63,615 bases of DNA from Oscillospiraceae bacterium (GCA_015064585.1 SVRY01000012.1:1-63615), one strand, 5' to 3'; shown: positions 9,214 through 18,231, counted from the first letter of the stretch. The notes: generated from the letters alone by a model not told the origin. Translations and numbers: made by a program.

Positions 9214-11019
9214 ATGGCTGAATTTCTTACCGAACAAGACAAACGCACATGCTACTGCGCAGAACTTTCCGAAAGTGATATCGGAAAAGAAGTATGTGTT
9301 ATGGGTTGGGTACAGCGTCAAAGAGACCTTGGCGCTCTGATCTTTATCGACCTGCGCGACCGTACCGGCATTCTTCAGTTGGCTTTCGACGGTGATTCCG
9401 ATCCCGAAGTATTCAAAAAGGCGTTCGGTTGCCGCGCTGAATACGTTATTTCTGTTCACGGCGTTGTCCGCCCCCGCGGTGAAGGCGCAGTAAACCCCAA
9501 TTTAAAAACCGGAGCAATTGAAGTATTTGTAAAATCGCTGAAAGTTCTTTCCGCCGCGCAAACACCTCCCTTTGAAATCTCTGATTCCAAAAAGGTAAAG
9601 GATGAAACCGCTCTCAAATACCGCTATTTAGATCTGAGACGTCCCGAACTGCAAAAGAATATCAAAATGCGCCATGATATTGCGCGTGTTGCCAGAGAGT
9701 ACTATTACGAAAACGGATTCTACGAGATTGAAACTCCCATGATGATCAAGTCCACCCCCGAGGGTGCGCGCGATTATCTGGTTCCCTCCCGCATCCACAA
9801 AGGTTGCTTCTATGCCCTGCCCCAATCTCCTCAGATCTATAAACAGCTTCTGATGCTTTCCGGCTTTGACCGCTACATTCAAATCGCTCGTTGCTTCCGA
9901 GATGAAGACCTGCGTGCCGACCGTCAACCCGAATTTACCCAGATCGACCTTGAAATGTCCTTTGCCACCCAAGAAGATGTCATGTCCATGAATGAAGGCT
10001 TTATTGCCCGTTGCTTCGAGGAAGTGCTTGGCGTAGATATCGAGCTTCCTATGCAGAGAATGACCTTTGCCGATGCCATGAACCGTTACGGCTCCGATAA
10101 GCCCGACGTACGCTACGGCATGGAGATCAACGACATTTCCGATCTTGTAAAGGATTGCGGCTTCTCCGTATTTACCTCTGCCATCGAAAACGGCGGTTCC
10201 GTACGTGCCATTGTAGCAAAGAACGCCGCCGCCACGCTGACACGAAAAGAGATAGACAAGCTTACCGAACACGCAAGAGGTATCGGCGCTAAGGGTCTTG
10301 CCTACATCCGTTTTGTAGATGATACCCCTAACTGCTCTTTTGGCAAGTTCATGCAGGCAGAAGAATTAAATGCCATTATGGATCGCATTGATTGCCGTAA
10401 AGGGGACGTTGCCCTCTTTGTTGCCGATAAAAACAAGGTTGTTCTGCCCACTCTCGGCGCACTGCGTACCATTTTGGCAAAGAAACTGGACATCATACCC
10501 GAGAACAAATTTGCTTTCCTGTGGGTAACCGAATTCCCCTTCTTCGAATGGAACGAAGAAACACAGCATTGGGACGCTATGCACCACCCCTTCACTATGC
10601 CTATGGAAGAATGCCTGCCCTATCTGGAAAGTGATCCCGGCAGTGTACGTGCCAAAGCATATGACATGGTGCTCAACGGAACCGAATTGCTCTCCGGTTC
10701 TATCCGTATCACTGACTGGCAACTGCAGGAAAAGATGTTCAATGCACTGGGTCTTACCAAGGAAGATATCGAAAAGAAATTCGGATTCCTTGTGGATGCC
10801 TACAAATACGGTGCCCCGCCCCACGGTGGATCCGGTATGGGCCTTGACCGTCTTGCCATGGTCATGTCGGGGGCTGACAGCCTAAGAGATGTGGTTGCCT
10901 TCCCCAAGGTTCAGAATGCTTCCGAGCTCATGAGCCAGTGTCCCTCCCCAGCGGAAGCCAAAGCACTTGCCGATCTTGGAATCGCTGTTGTTGAAGAAAT
11001 CAAAGAAACAAATGAATAA
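9214..11019 (+). CDS. aspS: Aspartyl-tRNA synthetase (bacterial type)
   Basis: 601-residue class II synthetase of the bacterial type: N-terminal OB-fold anticodon-binding domain (residues 1-110), class II core with motif 2 FRDEDLRADRQPEFTQID, an inserted GAD domain (about residues 290-420), and motif 3 GSGMGLDRLAM near residue 545. It charges tRNA-Asp. The AAAGGATG ribosome binding site lies 8 bases before ATG 9214. Whether it also charges tRNA-Asn depends on GatCAB being present elsewhere. Last gene of the ychF operon; a hairpin terminator follows. Confidence 0.97.
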   Translation: MAEFLTEQDKRTCYCAELSESDIGKEVCVMGWVQRQRDLGALIFIDLRDRTGILQLAFDGDSDPEVFKKAFGCRAEYVISVHGVVRPRGEGAVNPNLKTGAIEVFVKSLKVLSAAQTPPFEISDSKKVKDETALKYRYLDLRRPELQKNIKMRHDIARVAREYYYENGFYEIETPMMIKSTPEGARDYLVPSRIHKGCFYALPQSPQIYKQLLMLSGFDRYIQIARCFRDEDLRADRQPEFTQIDLEMSFATQEDVMSMNEGFIARCFEEVLGVDIELPMQRMTFADAMNRYGSDKPDVRYGMEINDISDLVKDCGFSVFTSAIENGGSVRAIVAKNAAATLTRKEIDKLTEHARGIGAKGLAYIRFVDDTPNCSFGKFMQAEELNAIMDRIDCRKGDVALFVADKNKVVLPTLGALRTILAKKLDIIPENKFAFLWVTEFPFFEWNEETQHWDAMHHPFTMPMEECLPYLESDPGSVRAKAYDMVLNGTELLSGSIRITDWQLQEKMFNALGLTKEDIEKKFGFLVDAYKYGAPPHGGSGMGLDRLAMVMSGADSLRDVVAFPKVQNASELMSQCPSPAEAKALADLGIAVVEEIKETNE

Positions 11020-11025
11020 ACACGC

Positions 11026-11057
11026 AAAAACACCGTCGAACTCCGGCGGTGTTTTTT
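11026..11057 (+). terminator. Terminator of ychF-hisS-aspS
   Basis: AAAACACCG (11027-11035) pairs with CGGTGTTTT (11047-11055) with a T run to 11057. It lies 7 bp after the aspS stop and, having A and T flanks, could also serve the convergent gene. Confidence 0.8.
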
Positions 11058-11065
11058 ATAAGGTT

Positions 11066-11851
11066 TTATAATGCGATCCCTATTAATAGAAAAACTGCTG
11101 ACAGAAAAAACACAGTGAAAAATTCACCAATATGAAACTTTCGTTCCTTTAAAATGCGTTGTGCAATATATCCCGTCAATAGCAAAATTGAGAGTGAAAT
11201 CAACAAGAATACTCCCGCCTGTCTGATCGACAGGTTCAAATGAACAGCATTTAGCGATACGGAAACAGTATCGTAAAGCATCAAAACCAAGTAGGCGGCA
11301 AAACAGTTGACCATACTGTTTGCGTTTTTAGTATCTGTCAATGCAATTCCAACTCCCAGAAGGAACCCAGCCGGCAGAAAGAACCATGCAGTACAAAATG
11401 GTAAAAAAGCCAATCCGCCAAACAAAACTTTTAAAACTCTGCTTTGGGTATCAAAAATTGACGGCAAAATATAAAAAGCGATCACAGGCGCGCAGAGCGC
11501 AGGCATCAAAACTGTTGACACAAATCGCTCAAGAAGCGACGCCCCTTTATAAATCGGTGCAGAGTCCATGCCAACTTTCACAAATACAGTTGAAAATAGC
11601 AACCGAACAGCAATCACCATTAAAATCACGCATGCAAACAACAGTGCATGCGAAAATGAAAACACTTTTTTAAAATGATTATCAGATACAAAAACGTTCT
11701 TACGGCGCATACAAAAATAACCAAGTGCCAATAACAGCACGCCTGTGATACCGATCCGCCAAACACCGAGAATATCATCCAACAAATAGCTGATTGCAAC
11801 AATCAAAACGGATATAACCGTATATATCGAAACAACAACAGAACGATTCAT
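11066..11851 (-). CDS. Polytopic membrane protein of unknown function
   Basis: 261 residues, very hydrophobic, with about eight predicted transmembrane helices (roughly residues 5-23, 28-47, 66-86, 107-132, 139-165, 178-200, 208-230, 238-260) and only short loops. There is no catalytic motif, transporter signature or cysteine cluster I can recognise. It stands between the aspS terminator and the rplA terminator, transcribed against aspS. The sequence gives no clue to the substrate. A permease-like or structural membrane role is possible but not supported. Confidence 0.75.
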   Translation of the reverse strand: MNRSVVVSIYTVISVLIVAISYLLDDILGVWRIGITGVLLLALGYFCMRRKNVFVSDNHFKKVFSFSHALLFACVILMVIAVRLLFSTVFVKVGMDSAPIYKGASLLERFVSTVLMPALCAPVIAFYILPSIFDTQSRVLKVLFGGLAFLPFCTAWFFLPAGFLLGVGIALTDTKNANSMVNCFAAYLVLMLYDTVSVSLNAVHLNLSIRQAGVFLLISLSILLLTGYIAQRILKERKFHIGEFFTVFFLSAVFLLIGIAL

Positions 11852-11865
11852 TTTCCCTCACTAAA

Positions 11866-11897
11866 ATAAAAAGGGATCCGTTTTAGTCAGATCCCTT
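11866..11897 (-). terminator. Terminator of rpmG-secE-nusG-rplK-rplA
   Basis: AAGGGATC (11871-11878) pairs with GATCCCTT (11890-11897). On the minus strand the stem is followed by TTTTTATTTT. It lies 10 bp past the rplA stop, so transcription ends before any rplJ-rplL genes, which are not in this window. Confidence 0.85.
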
Positions 11898-11906
11898 AAA
11901 ATTCAA

Positions 11907-12599
11907 TTAAGCAAGCTTAGAGCCGTTAACCTTGATACCGGGGCCCATAGTAGATGCAAGAACACAGCTCTTGATGTACTGACCCTTAGCAGCAGCGGGC
12001 TTAGCCTTGATAACAGCACCAACCAGAGTATCGAAGTTCACCTGCAGCTTTTCAGGACCGAAGGAAGCCTTGCCGATGGGGCAGTGGATGATGTTGTTCT
12101 TGTCCAAACGATACTCGATCTTACCTGCCTTAGCTTCTTTTACAGCCTTAGCAACATCGGGGGTAACAGTACCGGCCTTGGGGTTAGGCATCAAGCCCTT
12201 AGGACCCAGGATCTTACCGAGACGACCGAGCTGACCCATCATATCGGGGGTAGCAATGATAACGTCGAATTCGAACCAGTTTTCCTTCTGAATCTTTTCG
12301 ATAAATTCAGTGGAACCTGCATAATCTGCGCCTGCTTCTTTTGCAGCAGCAACTTTATCGTCCTTGCAGATAGCAAGTACACGAACGGTTTTACCGGTAC
12401 CGTTGGGCAGAACTACAGCACCTCTAACCTGCTGGTCAGCGTGACGGGAGTCAACACCCAAACGAATGTGGATTTCGATGGTTTCATCAAACTTTGCCTT
12501 AGCAGTCTGACAAACAAGTGCAAGAGCTTCTGCGGGATCGTAGAGCTTTGCTTTTTCAACCAGCTTTGCGCTGTCCTGATATTTCTTTCCCTGAGACAT
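11907..12599 (-). CDS. rplA: 50S ribosomal protein L1
   Basis: 230 residues from ATG 12599 ([10 protein letters not shown]); an in-frame TTG six bases earlier is less likely because the AGGAGG site at 12608-12613 fits the ATG better. L1 forms the mobile L1 stalk near the E site of the 50S subunit. Recognisable stretches include [33 protein letters not shown] and [12 protein letters not shown]. In many bacteria L1 represses translation of its own rplKA message; this needs an RNA structure I did not establish here. It is the last gene of its operon. Confidence 0.97.
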   Translation of the reverse strand: MSQGKKYQDSAKLVEKAKLYDPAEALALVCQTAKAKFDETIEIHIRLGVDSRHADQQVRGAVVLPNGTGKTVRVLAICKDDKVAAAKEAGADYAGSTEFIEKIQKENWFEFDVIIATPDMMGQLGRLGKILGPKGLMPNPKAGTVTPDVAKAVKEAKAGKIEYRLDKNNIIHCPIGKASFGPEKLQVNFDTLVGAVIKAKPAAAKGQYIKSCVLASTMGPGIKVNGSKLA

Positions 12600-12618
12600 G
12601 TTCAATTACCTCCTATCC

Positions 12619-13044
12619 TTATTCTTCCACAGTAACGCCCATGCTGCGAGCAGTACCCTTGATCATGCTCATAGCAGCTTCAAGGGATGCAGCGTTCAAG
12701 TCGGGCATCTTGGTCTTTGCGATCTCTTCAACCTGAGCCTTGGTCAGCTTACCAACCTTGTTCTTGTTAGGCTTATCGGAAGCAGACTGCAGACCCAGTG
12801 CCTTCTTGATCAGAACGGGAGCAGGAGGAGTCTTTGTGATGAAAGTAAAGGAACGGTCAGCATAGACAGTAATAACAACAGGAATGATCAGACCGATCTG
12901 AGACTTGGTTCTTTCGTTAAAGTCCTTGGTAAAGTTGGGGATAGAAACACCATACTGACCAAGTGCGGGACCTACAGGGGGAGCGGGAGTTGCCTTACCT
13001 GCGGGCAGCTGAAGCTTAATATAGCCTTGAATTTTCTTTGCCAT
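12619..13044 (-). CDS. rplK: 50S ribosomal protein L11
   Basis: 141 residues from ATG 13044 ([12 protein letters not shown]), the exact usual length; GGAGG lies 8 bases before it, so a longer frame starting at 13086 is rejected. L11 binds the GTPase-associated 23S rRNA region and takes part in factor-dependent GTP hydrolysis and the stringent response. The proline-rich N-terminal segment [20 protein letters not shown] and the C-terminal RNA-binding end ([12 protein letters not shown]) are conserved. Confidence 0.98.
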   Translation of the reverse strand: MAKKIQGYIKLQLPAGKATPAPPVGPALGQYGVSIPNFTKDFNERTKSQIGLIIPVVITVYADRSFTFITKTPPAPVLIKKALGLQSASDKPNKNKVGKLTKAQVEEIAKTKMPDLNAASLEAAMSMIKGTARSMGVTVEE

Positions 13045-13154
13045 TTTAATACCTCCAAATTGTGGTTCATATACGAGAGAATGCAAAATAATATTTTCTC
13101 TCTCCCACAGGTGCGTTTATGTCGAACACACCAGAAAGCATCCTAAATTATAAT

Positions 13155-13697
13155 TTACACTTCAAGAAGATCTACGCTGTCGGAATCCAATTCAACCGGT
13201 GTTTCTCTACCGAACATGGATGCCAACACTTTGATTTTCTTCTTGTCTTCCGAAATTTCCTTGACAACACCAACAAAGCCGGTCAGCGTACCGCTGACAA
13301 TACGTACTGTGTCGCCAACAGAATATTTCAGTTCGTAGACTCTGCTTTCCACGCCCATATTCGCAACTTCTTCATCGGAAAGCGGAACAGGTTTGGATCC
13401 GGGGCCTACAAAGCCGGTAACACCACTGATATTCCGAACTACGTGCCAGCTTTCATCGGTCATTACCATCTTAACAAACACGTAACCGGGAAAAATCTTG
13501 TTCTCGACTTCTTTCTCTTGGCCATTTACGGTTTCAATCACAGTTTCAACCGGCACTTTCATATCAAAAATCAAATGCTGAAGAGATCGGTTTTCAACGA
13601 TCTTTTCCAGGTTGGCCATTACCTTATTCTCGTAACCCGTATATGTGTGCGCAACATACCACCGAGGACCGAGATTTTCAAAACTGCCTTCTGCCAT
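13155..13697 (-). CDS. nusG: Transcription termination/antitermination protein NusG
   Basis: 180 residues. N-terminal NGN domain (PRWYVAHTYTGYENKV to about residue 110; IFPGYVFVKMVM and VRNISGVTGFVG are typical), then a KOW domain (VGDTVRIVSGTLTGFVGVVKEI) that contacts partner factors. NusG binds RNA polymerase and modulates pausing and termination. The start is at ATG 13697 after GGAGG. The 110-bp gap to rplK (13045-13154) contains no gene. Operon context secE-nusG-rplK is conserved in Firmicutes. Confidence 0.97.
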   Translation of the reverse strand: MAEGSFENLGPRWYVAHTYTGYENKVMANLEKIVENRSLQHLIFDMKVPVETVIETVNGQEKEVENKIFPGYVFVKMVMTDESWHVVRNISGVTGFVGPGSKPVPLSDEEVANMGVESRVYELKYSVGDTVRIVSGTLTGFVGVVKEISEDKKKIKVLASMFGRETPVELDSDSVDLLEV

Positions 13698-13712
13698 TAG
13701 GAAAACCTCCGA

Positions 13713-14006
13713 TTAGAGGGAGATAAGTCCCTGGATGATCCAGCTGAACAAATAGTCCAGTCCAACTACAACTGCTCCGATAACTACCATTGCAACAATT
13801 ACAACAACAGTGTTATTGAAGGTTTGTTTTTTGCTGCTCCAGACGATTTTTTTCGTTTCGCTCTTTACTTCTCTGAAGAACTTAAAGAGTCTCTTGAAAA
13901 TACCGGGTTTCTTGTCAGCTTTCTTTTCCTTTGCGGGAGCATCCTTTTTAGAAGGAGCGGGCTTCTTTTCCGCAACTTCGTTGCGGTTCTTTTCCTGATC
14001 TGCCAT
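13713..14006 (-). CDS. secE: Preprotein translocase subunit SecE
   Basis: 97 residues. The C-terminal part has the conserved SecE core: an amphipathic helix (FKFFREVKSETKKIVWSSKKQT) followed by a single membrane helix (VVVIVAMVVIGAVVVGLDYLF). The N-terminal 40 residues are a Lys/Ala/Pro-rich charged extension, which makes it longer than the ~60-residue minimal SecE. SecE clamps SecY in the export channel. GGAGG precedes ATG 14006. Confidence 0.95.
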   Translation of the reverse strand: MADQEKNRNEVAEKKPAPSKKDAPAKEKKADKKPGIFKRLFKFFREVKSETKKIVWSSKKQTFNNTVVVIVAMVVIGAVVVGLDYLFSWIIQGLISL

Positions 14007-14016
14007 CGTATCCTCC

Positions 14017-14166
14017 TTACTTACTTTCCTTATGAAGAGTGTGCTTACGACAGAAGCGGCAATACTTGTTCATTTCAAGTCTGTCGGGGTCGTTTTTCTT
14101 GTTCTTCTTAGATTCATAGTTTCTTTGTTTACATTCGCTGCAAACGAGTGTGATCTTGACTCTCAT
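14017..14166 (-). CDS. rpmG: 50S ribosomal protein L33
   Basis: 49 residues from ATG 14166 ([12 protein letters not shown]), the usual length; AGGAGGTG lies 6 bases before it. The protein has two CxxC pairs (CSEC and CRFC), so it is the zinc-binding version of L33, not the Cys-less version used under zinc shortage. First gene of the secE-nusG-rplKA operon, 10 bp from secE. Confidence 0.97.
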   Translation of the reverse strand: MRVKITLVCSECKQRNYESKKNKKNDPDRLEMNKYCRFCRKHTLHKESK

Positions 14167-14282
14167 TTCGGCACCTCCTGATAAATTTGGAAGCAACGCT
14201 TCCATTCGATTTTACCTCCCTCAATAGGAGATTGGATCAATTTTTGCGCACAAAAAAAGAGCCCTCCTACAGAGGTAGTTGC

Positions 14283-14311
14283 ATTTTATCATAATTTACG
14301 ATTTTTGTCAA
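14283..14311 (-). promoter_or_regulatory. Promoter of the rpmG-secE-nusG-rplKA operon
   Basis: Minus-strand TTGACA (14306-14311), 17 bp, TAAAAT (14283-14288). The leader downstream of it (about 14167-14276) contains CCTC...GAGG followed by a T7 run near 14252-14270, which might form a weak attenuator; the stem is only 4-5 bp, so I do not list it separately. Confidence 0.8.
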
Positions 14312-14334
14312 TAGTTTTTTTAAAAAAATATAAA

Positions 14335-14369
14335 GATCGGTAACACAATTTCGGACTATGTTACCGATC
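14335..14369 (-). terminator. Terminator of the two-TM protein gene
   Basis: A perfect 11-bp stem GATCGGTAACA (14335-14345) / TGTTACCGATC (14359-14369), followed on the minus strand by TTTATATTTTTTT. It is 4 bp past the stop codon of the upstream gene and sits just before the rpmG promoter. Confidence 0.85.
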
Positions 14370-14373
14370 ATAT

Positions 14374-15135
14374 TCATGCTTTTTTCTTGCGTCTGATAAT
14401 CCAAACTACAAGGATAGTAAAGGCAGCGATCAAAAGTATCGGCACTGCAATTAACACAATTGCCAAAGCAATGGGAAACTTGGGGCCTTCAAGTGGATCG
14501 CCTCCGTAATACTTTGTCACCGAGAGAATTTCCGTGTAGCCTCCGGCTGTGACATGCACTTTAATATCAATCGGCACTATACTGTCGCTCAGCATATCAT
14601 GTCGCACCGTTCCGTCATTGCCCTGTATCTTATAACTCAATTTTATAACATAATCTCTGCCGCCGTCATCAGTCAAATTGCTTGAAAGAACCTCTGCCTT
14701 CATTTCGTATACGCGTTGCATCGGAAAATTCTCTTGCACACCGAACTTTTTCTTGTAATCTGCGCTGAATAACGCATTATACGCATCTGCATCGCCATGA
14801 ATCAACGATTCAAAATAATTGTGCACAAGAATACCCGGCTCATGATATTTTTCATAATTATTATCGGACAGTTTTTCCGAAACGCCGTCCTCGACCCAGG
14901 TCAAAGTTCGATCCAATTCCAGATAGACAGGATCGGAAAGAATATCGGTAGTATAATCTGCAATGTAAAAATCCTCATCGGCATATTCGGGTTCGGGGAT
15001 CTTTGTTGGTCCGCTGATCTTTGCGTACAAAACGTCAAAATCAATCATTGACAGCAGTGCAATCACCACAGCAAAGACAAAAAACACCGTAATGCCAATC
15101 TTTATCCGGCGCTTGCTTTTCTCGTTTTCTTTCAT
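14374..15135 (-). CDS. Two-TM protein with an extracytoplasmic NTF2-like region, unknown function
   Basis: 253 residues from ATG 15135, chosen because AGAGG precedes it; an in-frame ATG at 15177 lacks a site. A basic N-terminus is followed by a membrane helix (about residues 11-33), roughly 180 extracytoplasmic residues, then a second helix (about 223-246) and a RRKKK cytoplasmic tail. The middle region (HNYFESLIHGDADAYNALFS) resembles NTF2-like or SnoaL-like folds often found in Clostridial membrane proteins, but the match is by eye only. It is monocistronic and divergent from the acyl-activating enzyme. No enzymatic residues can be named. Confidence 0.7.
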   Translation of the reverse strand: MKENEKSKRRIKIGITVFFVFAVVIALLSMIDFDVLYAKISGPTKIPEPEYADEDFYIADYTTDILSDPVYLELDRTLTWVEDGVSEKLSDNNYEKYHEPGILVHNYFESLIHGDADAYNALFSADYKKKFGVQENFPMQRVYEMKAEVLSSNLTDDGGRDYVIKLSYKIQGNDGTVRHDMLSDSIVPIDIKVHVTAGGYTEILSVTKYYGGDPLEGPKFPIALAIVLIAVPILLIAAFTILVVWIIRRKKKA

Positions 15136-15214
15136 ATCTTGCCTCTTTTCTTCATAATTACACTTCCAGTATATCATATCATTGAAATGAAAGCAAGCGT
15201 TGACGAAAAAAAAC

Positions 15215-15243
15215 TTGACAATATCTTCGATAACTGCTATAAT
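15215..15243 (+). promoter_or_regulatory. Promoter of the acyl-activating enzyme-ACP operon
   Basis: TTGACA (15215-15220), 17 bp, TATAAT (15238-15243). It puts the transcription start near 15250 and so excludes an upstream in-frame ATG at 15200, supporting the start at 15284. Confidence 0.85.
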
Positions 15244-15283
15244 AAAGTGTCGTAATATGACTTGCAGAAAGAGAGGAACTTAT

Positions 15284-16999
15284 ATGCCAATCAGCAATAT
15301 CAAAAATCGCATGATCGATACGCGTAAGATAACCAATCTTGCTTGTCTCATCCGCGAAAATGCAGAACTTTACGGCGACAGTCCTTGCTATATTTACAAC
15401 AGGAAAAAGAAACAATTCGAGTACACCTACCGTGATATGTACAATTCGGCAACCAATATGGGTGCCGCACTGGAAAAACTGGGATTGCTGGGCAAGCCTA
15501 TCGCTATGATCGGAGAAGCAGATCCTGCTTATATGACTACATACTATGCCGTTGTCAACGGCAACGGCGTTATCATTCCCCTTGATAAAGAGATCACCGA
15601 CGATGAAATTGTCAATTTCTTAATTTTGTCGCAAGCAGTTGCCGTGGTTTACACATCCGGTCAAAACGGAAGAATCGCTGCACTTGCCGACCGTCTTCCC
15701 GACATTCAGAAATTTATTCCGGTGGATAGCGAAAATGAAACTGTAGAGTGTGATCGTATCCTCCCCTACACCGAACTCTTAACAATGGGCGCCGAATACA
15801 TCGCATCCGGAGAAAGCCATTATTCGGAAATTGAAATAGATACTGAAAAATGCTGCGCTATTATCTTTACATCCGGCACCACCGGCACCAGTAAAGGTGT
15901 TATGCTCTGTCAAAAAAACCTCTGCTCCAATACTATGTCAGCTGCCAACGCAATTGATTTTATCGAGAGAGGCACTCGCTTAGTATCGGTTCTGCCTATG
16001 AACCACACTTACGAAGTTACTTGTAGCCATTTGGCAGCACAGTATTACGGTGCTGTCACCTTCCTAAACGACAGTCTAAAATATGTACTGCGTAATTTTC
16101 AAAAATTCAAGCCGCAGATTCTTGTATTGGTTCCTCTGTTTGTGGAAACCATGCACAAAAAAATATGGGCAGAAATACGTGCCAAGGGCAAGGAAAAACT
16201 GGTGCGCCGTATGATCAAAATCAGCAATGCCCTGCGAAAAATCGGCATTGATCTGCGCACCAAATTTTTTGCTCAAATTCTAGCAGCACTCGGCGGCGAA
16301 CTTCAAGGCATTGTTTGCGGCGGCGCTCCCCTCAATCCTCAGCTCATTCAAGATTTCAGAGATTTTGGCATTGATGTTTTAGAAGGATACGGTATTACGG
16401 AATGCTCTCCTTTGCTCGCCGTCAATACCGTCGGTAAAGAAAAACTTCGCTCTGTCGGTCCTGCCGTTTTGGATGTTACCATCCGCATTGATAAAGAGAA
16501 AGAAGACGATGAAACAGGCGAGATTGTTGCTATTGGACCCAATGTTATGCTGGGCTACTATCGCAACGAAGAAGCCACCGATGCGGTATTTACCGAAGAT
16601 GGCTGGTTCCGCACAGGTGATATCGGATACATGGACAATGACGGTTACGTTTATATAACAGGCAGAAAGAAAAACGTAATCATACTCAGCAACGGTAAAA
16701 ATATTTTCCCGGAAGAGATCGAAGAATATCTGGGACAAATTGATATTATTCAAGAATCTGTCATCGTGGGCAAACCCCTACCCGACTCCACCGACCCTGT
16801 CATCACAGCACTTGTATTTCCCGATTACGAACAACAGCTGGCGGGACTGAGTGCCGAAGAAGTATACGCAAGAGTCAAGGAAGCGATCGATTCCATCAAC
16901 CGTGAACTTCCTCAGTACAAACAAATTCGCCAGATCATTATTCGTGAAACCGAATTTGAAAAAACAACCAGTCGTAAAATCAAACGCTATAAACTTTAA
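15284..16999 (+). CDS. AMP-forming acyl-activating enzyme (long-chain acyl-CoA or acyl-ACP synthetase)
   Basis: 571 residues from ATG 15284, with AGAGGA 7 bases before it. ANL superfamily: adenylates a carboxylic acid with ATP and transfers it to a thiol. The AMP-binding loop FTSGTTGTSKGVML, the EGYGITECSP motif, the DGWFRTGDIGYMD motif and the hinge GRKKNVIILSNGKNIFPEEIEEYL are present, with the catalytic Lys in TSRKIKRYKL at the C-terminus. It is closest in style to long-chain fatty acyl synthetases. An acyl carrier protein gene follows 18 bp later in the same operon, so acyl transfer to that ACP instead of CoA is a good possibility. Fatty-acid salvage, lipid recycling or a small specialised acyl pathway would all fit. 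Confidence 0.9.
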   Translation: MPISNIKNRMIDTRKITNLACLIRENAELYGDSPCYIYNRKKKQFEYTYRDMYNSATNMGAALEKLGLLGKPIAMIGEADPAYMTTYYAVVNGNGVIIPLDKEITDDEIVNFLILSQAVAVVYTSGQNGRIAALADRLPDIQKFIPVDSENETVECDRILPYTELLTMGAEYIASGESHYSEIEIDTEKCCAIIFTSGTTGTSKGVMLCQKNLCSNTMSAANAIDFIERGTRLVSVLPMNHTYEVTCSHLAAQYYGAVTFLNDSLKYVLRNFQKFKPQILVLVPLFVETMHKKIWAEIRAKGKEKLVRRMIKISNALRKIGIDLRTKFFAQILAALGGELQGIVCGGAPLNPQLIQDFRDFGIDVLEGYGITECSPLLAVNTVGKEKLRSVGPAVLDVTIRIDKEKEDDETGEIVAIGPNVMLGYYRNEEATDAVFTEDGWFRTGDIGYMDNDGYVYITGRKKNVIILSNGKNIFPEEIEEYLGQIDIIQESVIVGKPLPDSTDPVITALVFPDYEQQLAGLSAEEVYARVKEAIDSINRELPQYKQIRQIIIRETEFEKTTSRKIKRYKL

Positions 17000-17017
17000 A
17001 TCACGGAGGACAACAAT

Positions 17018-17242
17018 ATGTTTGAACAGGTGAAAGCAATCATTTGCAGTAATTTCGATGTAAAAGAAAAGGATGTAAAACCGGGCGCTGAACTCTCCAA
17101 GGATCTTGGCATCAATTCTCTGGAACTTGCAGACCTTGTACTGGCATGCGAAGAAGAATTTGATATCGAGATCGAAGATAAAGCAGTAAAAAAACTGATT
17201 ACCGTTCAAGATATAGTGAATTATATTGAAAAAGTAAAATGA
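17018..17242 (+). CDS. Acyl carrier protein
   Basis: 74 residues, close to the usual ACP length. The phosphopantetheine attachment Ser is in LGINSLELADLVLACEEEF (DSL-type motif with Asn in place of Asp). The acidic helix II is typical. It sits between an acyl-activating enzyme (18 bp upstream) and a NERD-like protein whose start overlaps its stop, so it is likely a dedicated carrier and not the housekeeping AcpP, which is normally next to fabF or rnc. Confidence 0.93.
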   Translation: MFEQVKAIICSNFDVKEKDVKPGAELSKDLGINSLELADLVLACEEEFDIEIEDKAVKKLITVQDIVNYIEKVK

Positions 17243-18105
17243 TCGGTCGTTTTTTACTTTCTCCGTGGATCTTTTATTTCCTTTCGATCTGCGGGTTGGT
17301 ATTTGCCATCATTTTGGTTATAAAAGGAAAGCAAAAACTGATCACGGCAAGCGTCCTTGCAGACAGACGGGATGACGTTGGTTTTGTATATGATCTGCTT
17401 TGTGCCGAGCTACCCGGTGCCTGTATCCTAAAAGATGCACCTGTGGGATCCGCAGGGACAGGAAGTGTTCAGATCAGTCAAACGATCGATATTCTCTATA
17501 TCAGCAAAGGCGGTGTAATCGTGATATCCGTTGTAAATGGTAACGGCGCCTACGACAACCCCAAGACCGGTTCCTGGCGTCACAGATATCTTGGCAACAA
17601 CGGAAAAACAGTTACTGTTACATTGCCGAACCCATTTGACTCCACGGTACCTGCTGCCAATCTTTTGGAAGGTTTGTTGATCGGAGAAAAAATTTATGTA
17701 GATGTAAAACGCATCGCCGTATTTACCGGATCCAAAATCGGAATGACCATGCGTTACCCCGAAGCAATGTCTGTGGATTCTTTACTGACTTATTTACGTA
17801 ATTTTAATCAGAATTCAACTATGAACGGTCCGCAATTCAGAACGGCGTCAGAGGTCATCACCGCATTTGCTCAGTATAATCAACACAGAATTCTGACCTC
17901 TAAATACGGAAATTATTCTTTGGATCAGGATCTTACCGAACAAACTTCAAATGATTTTGAAATAATAACCGAAAGCACTCCTCATCCCTCCCAAACAGCA
18001 AAATTTCATACAGCCGAGGCAGTTGCTTCCGATAACGAAGAAGCAGTCAGACTACTGCGGGAAATACAGTCTAAAATCGATGAAGATACCAATATAGAAA
18101 TATAA
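17239..18105 (+). CDS. Membrane-anchored NERD-like protein
   Basis: 288 residues. It starts with ATG overlapping the ACP stop (ATGA). An N-terminal membrane helix (about residues 10-29) is followed by a region resembling the NERD domain: QTIDILYISKGGVIVISVV, then TGSWRHRY, then LPNPFD and a helix. In NERD proteins the strand after the hydrophobic 'gGi-vIe' segment usually carries the nuclease-like E-x-K pair; here it reads VISVVNGNG, so those residues seem to be lost and nuclease activity is doubtful. The C-terminal 70 residues are polar and acidic. Its position suggests a partner of the acyl-activating enzyme and ACP, but its job is unknown. Confidence 0.7.
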   Translation: MIGRFLLSPWIFYFLSICGLVFAIILVIKGKQKLITASVLADRRDDVGFVYDLLCAELPGACILKDAPVGSAGTGSVQISQTIDILYISKGGVIVISVVNGNGAYDNPKTGSWRHRYLGNNGKTVTVTLPNPFDSTVPAANLLEGLLIGEKIYVDVKRIAVFTGSKIGMTMRYPEAMSVDSLLTYLRNFNQNSTMNGPQFRTASEVITAFAQYNQHRILTSKYGNYSLDQDLTEQTSNDFEIITESTPHPSQTAKFHTAEAVASDNEEAVRLLREIQSKIDEDTNIEI

Positions 18106-18126
18106 TTGGTGCTCTTCACTCAAAAC

Positions 18127-18169
18127 AAAGGAAGCGATATGCATTACCGAATCGCTTCCTTTTATTTTT
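18127..18169 (+). terminator. Terminator of the acyl-activating enzyme operon
   Basis: AAAGGAAGCGAT (18127-18138) pairs with ATCGCTTCCTTT (18151-18162), followed by TATTTTT. It is back to back with the terminator of the opposing operon. Confidence 0.88.
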
Positions 18170-18173
18170 GACA

Positions 18174-18205
18174 AAAGGGTTGGATCCGTTGGGATCCAAC
18201 CCTTT
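18174..18205 (-). terminator. Terminator of the multihaem operon
   Basis: AAAGGGTTGGATCC (18174-18187) pairs with GGATCCAACCCTTT (18192-18205), a perfect 14-bp stem, 26 bp past the stop codon of the minus-strand gene. On the minus strand it is followed by TGTCAAAAATAAAA, so the U run is short. Confidence 0.75.
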
Positions 18206-18231
18206 ATCGTATTAAATTTGGGGTTAATAAT

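Noticed and set aside
13044..13154. Possible tRNA or small gene between rplK and nusG
   Set aside because: No tRNA fold or credible start with ribosome binding site was found.
12084..13700. Several long plus-strand frames over the ribosomal protein genes
   Set aside because: They are complementary-strand shadows of rplA, rplK and nusG.
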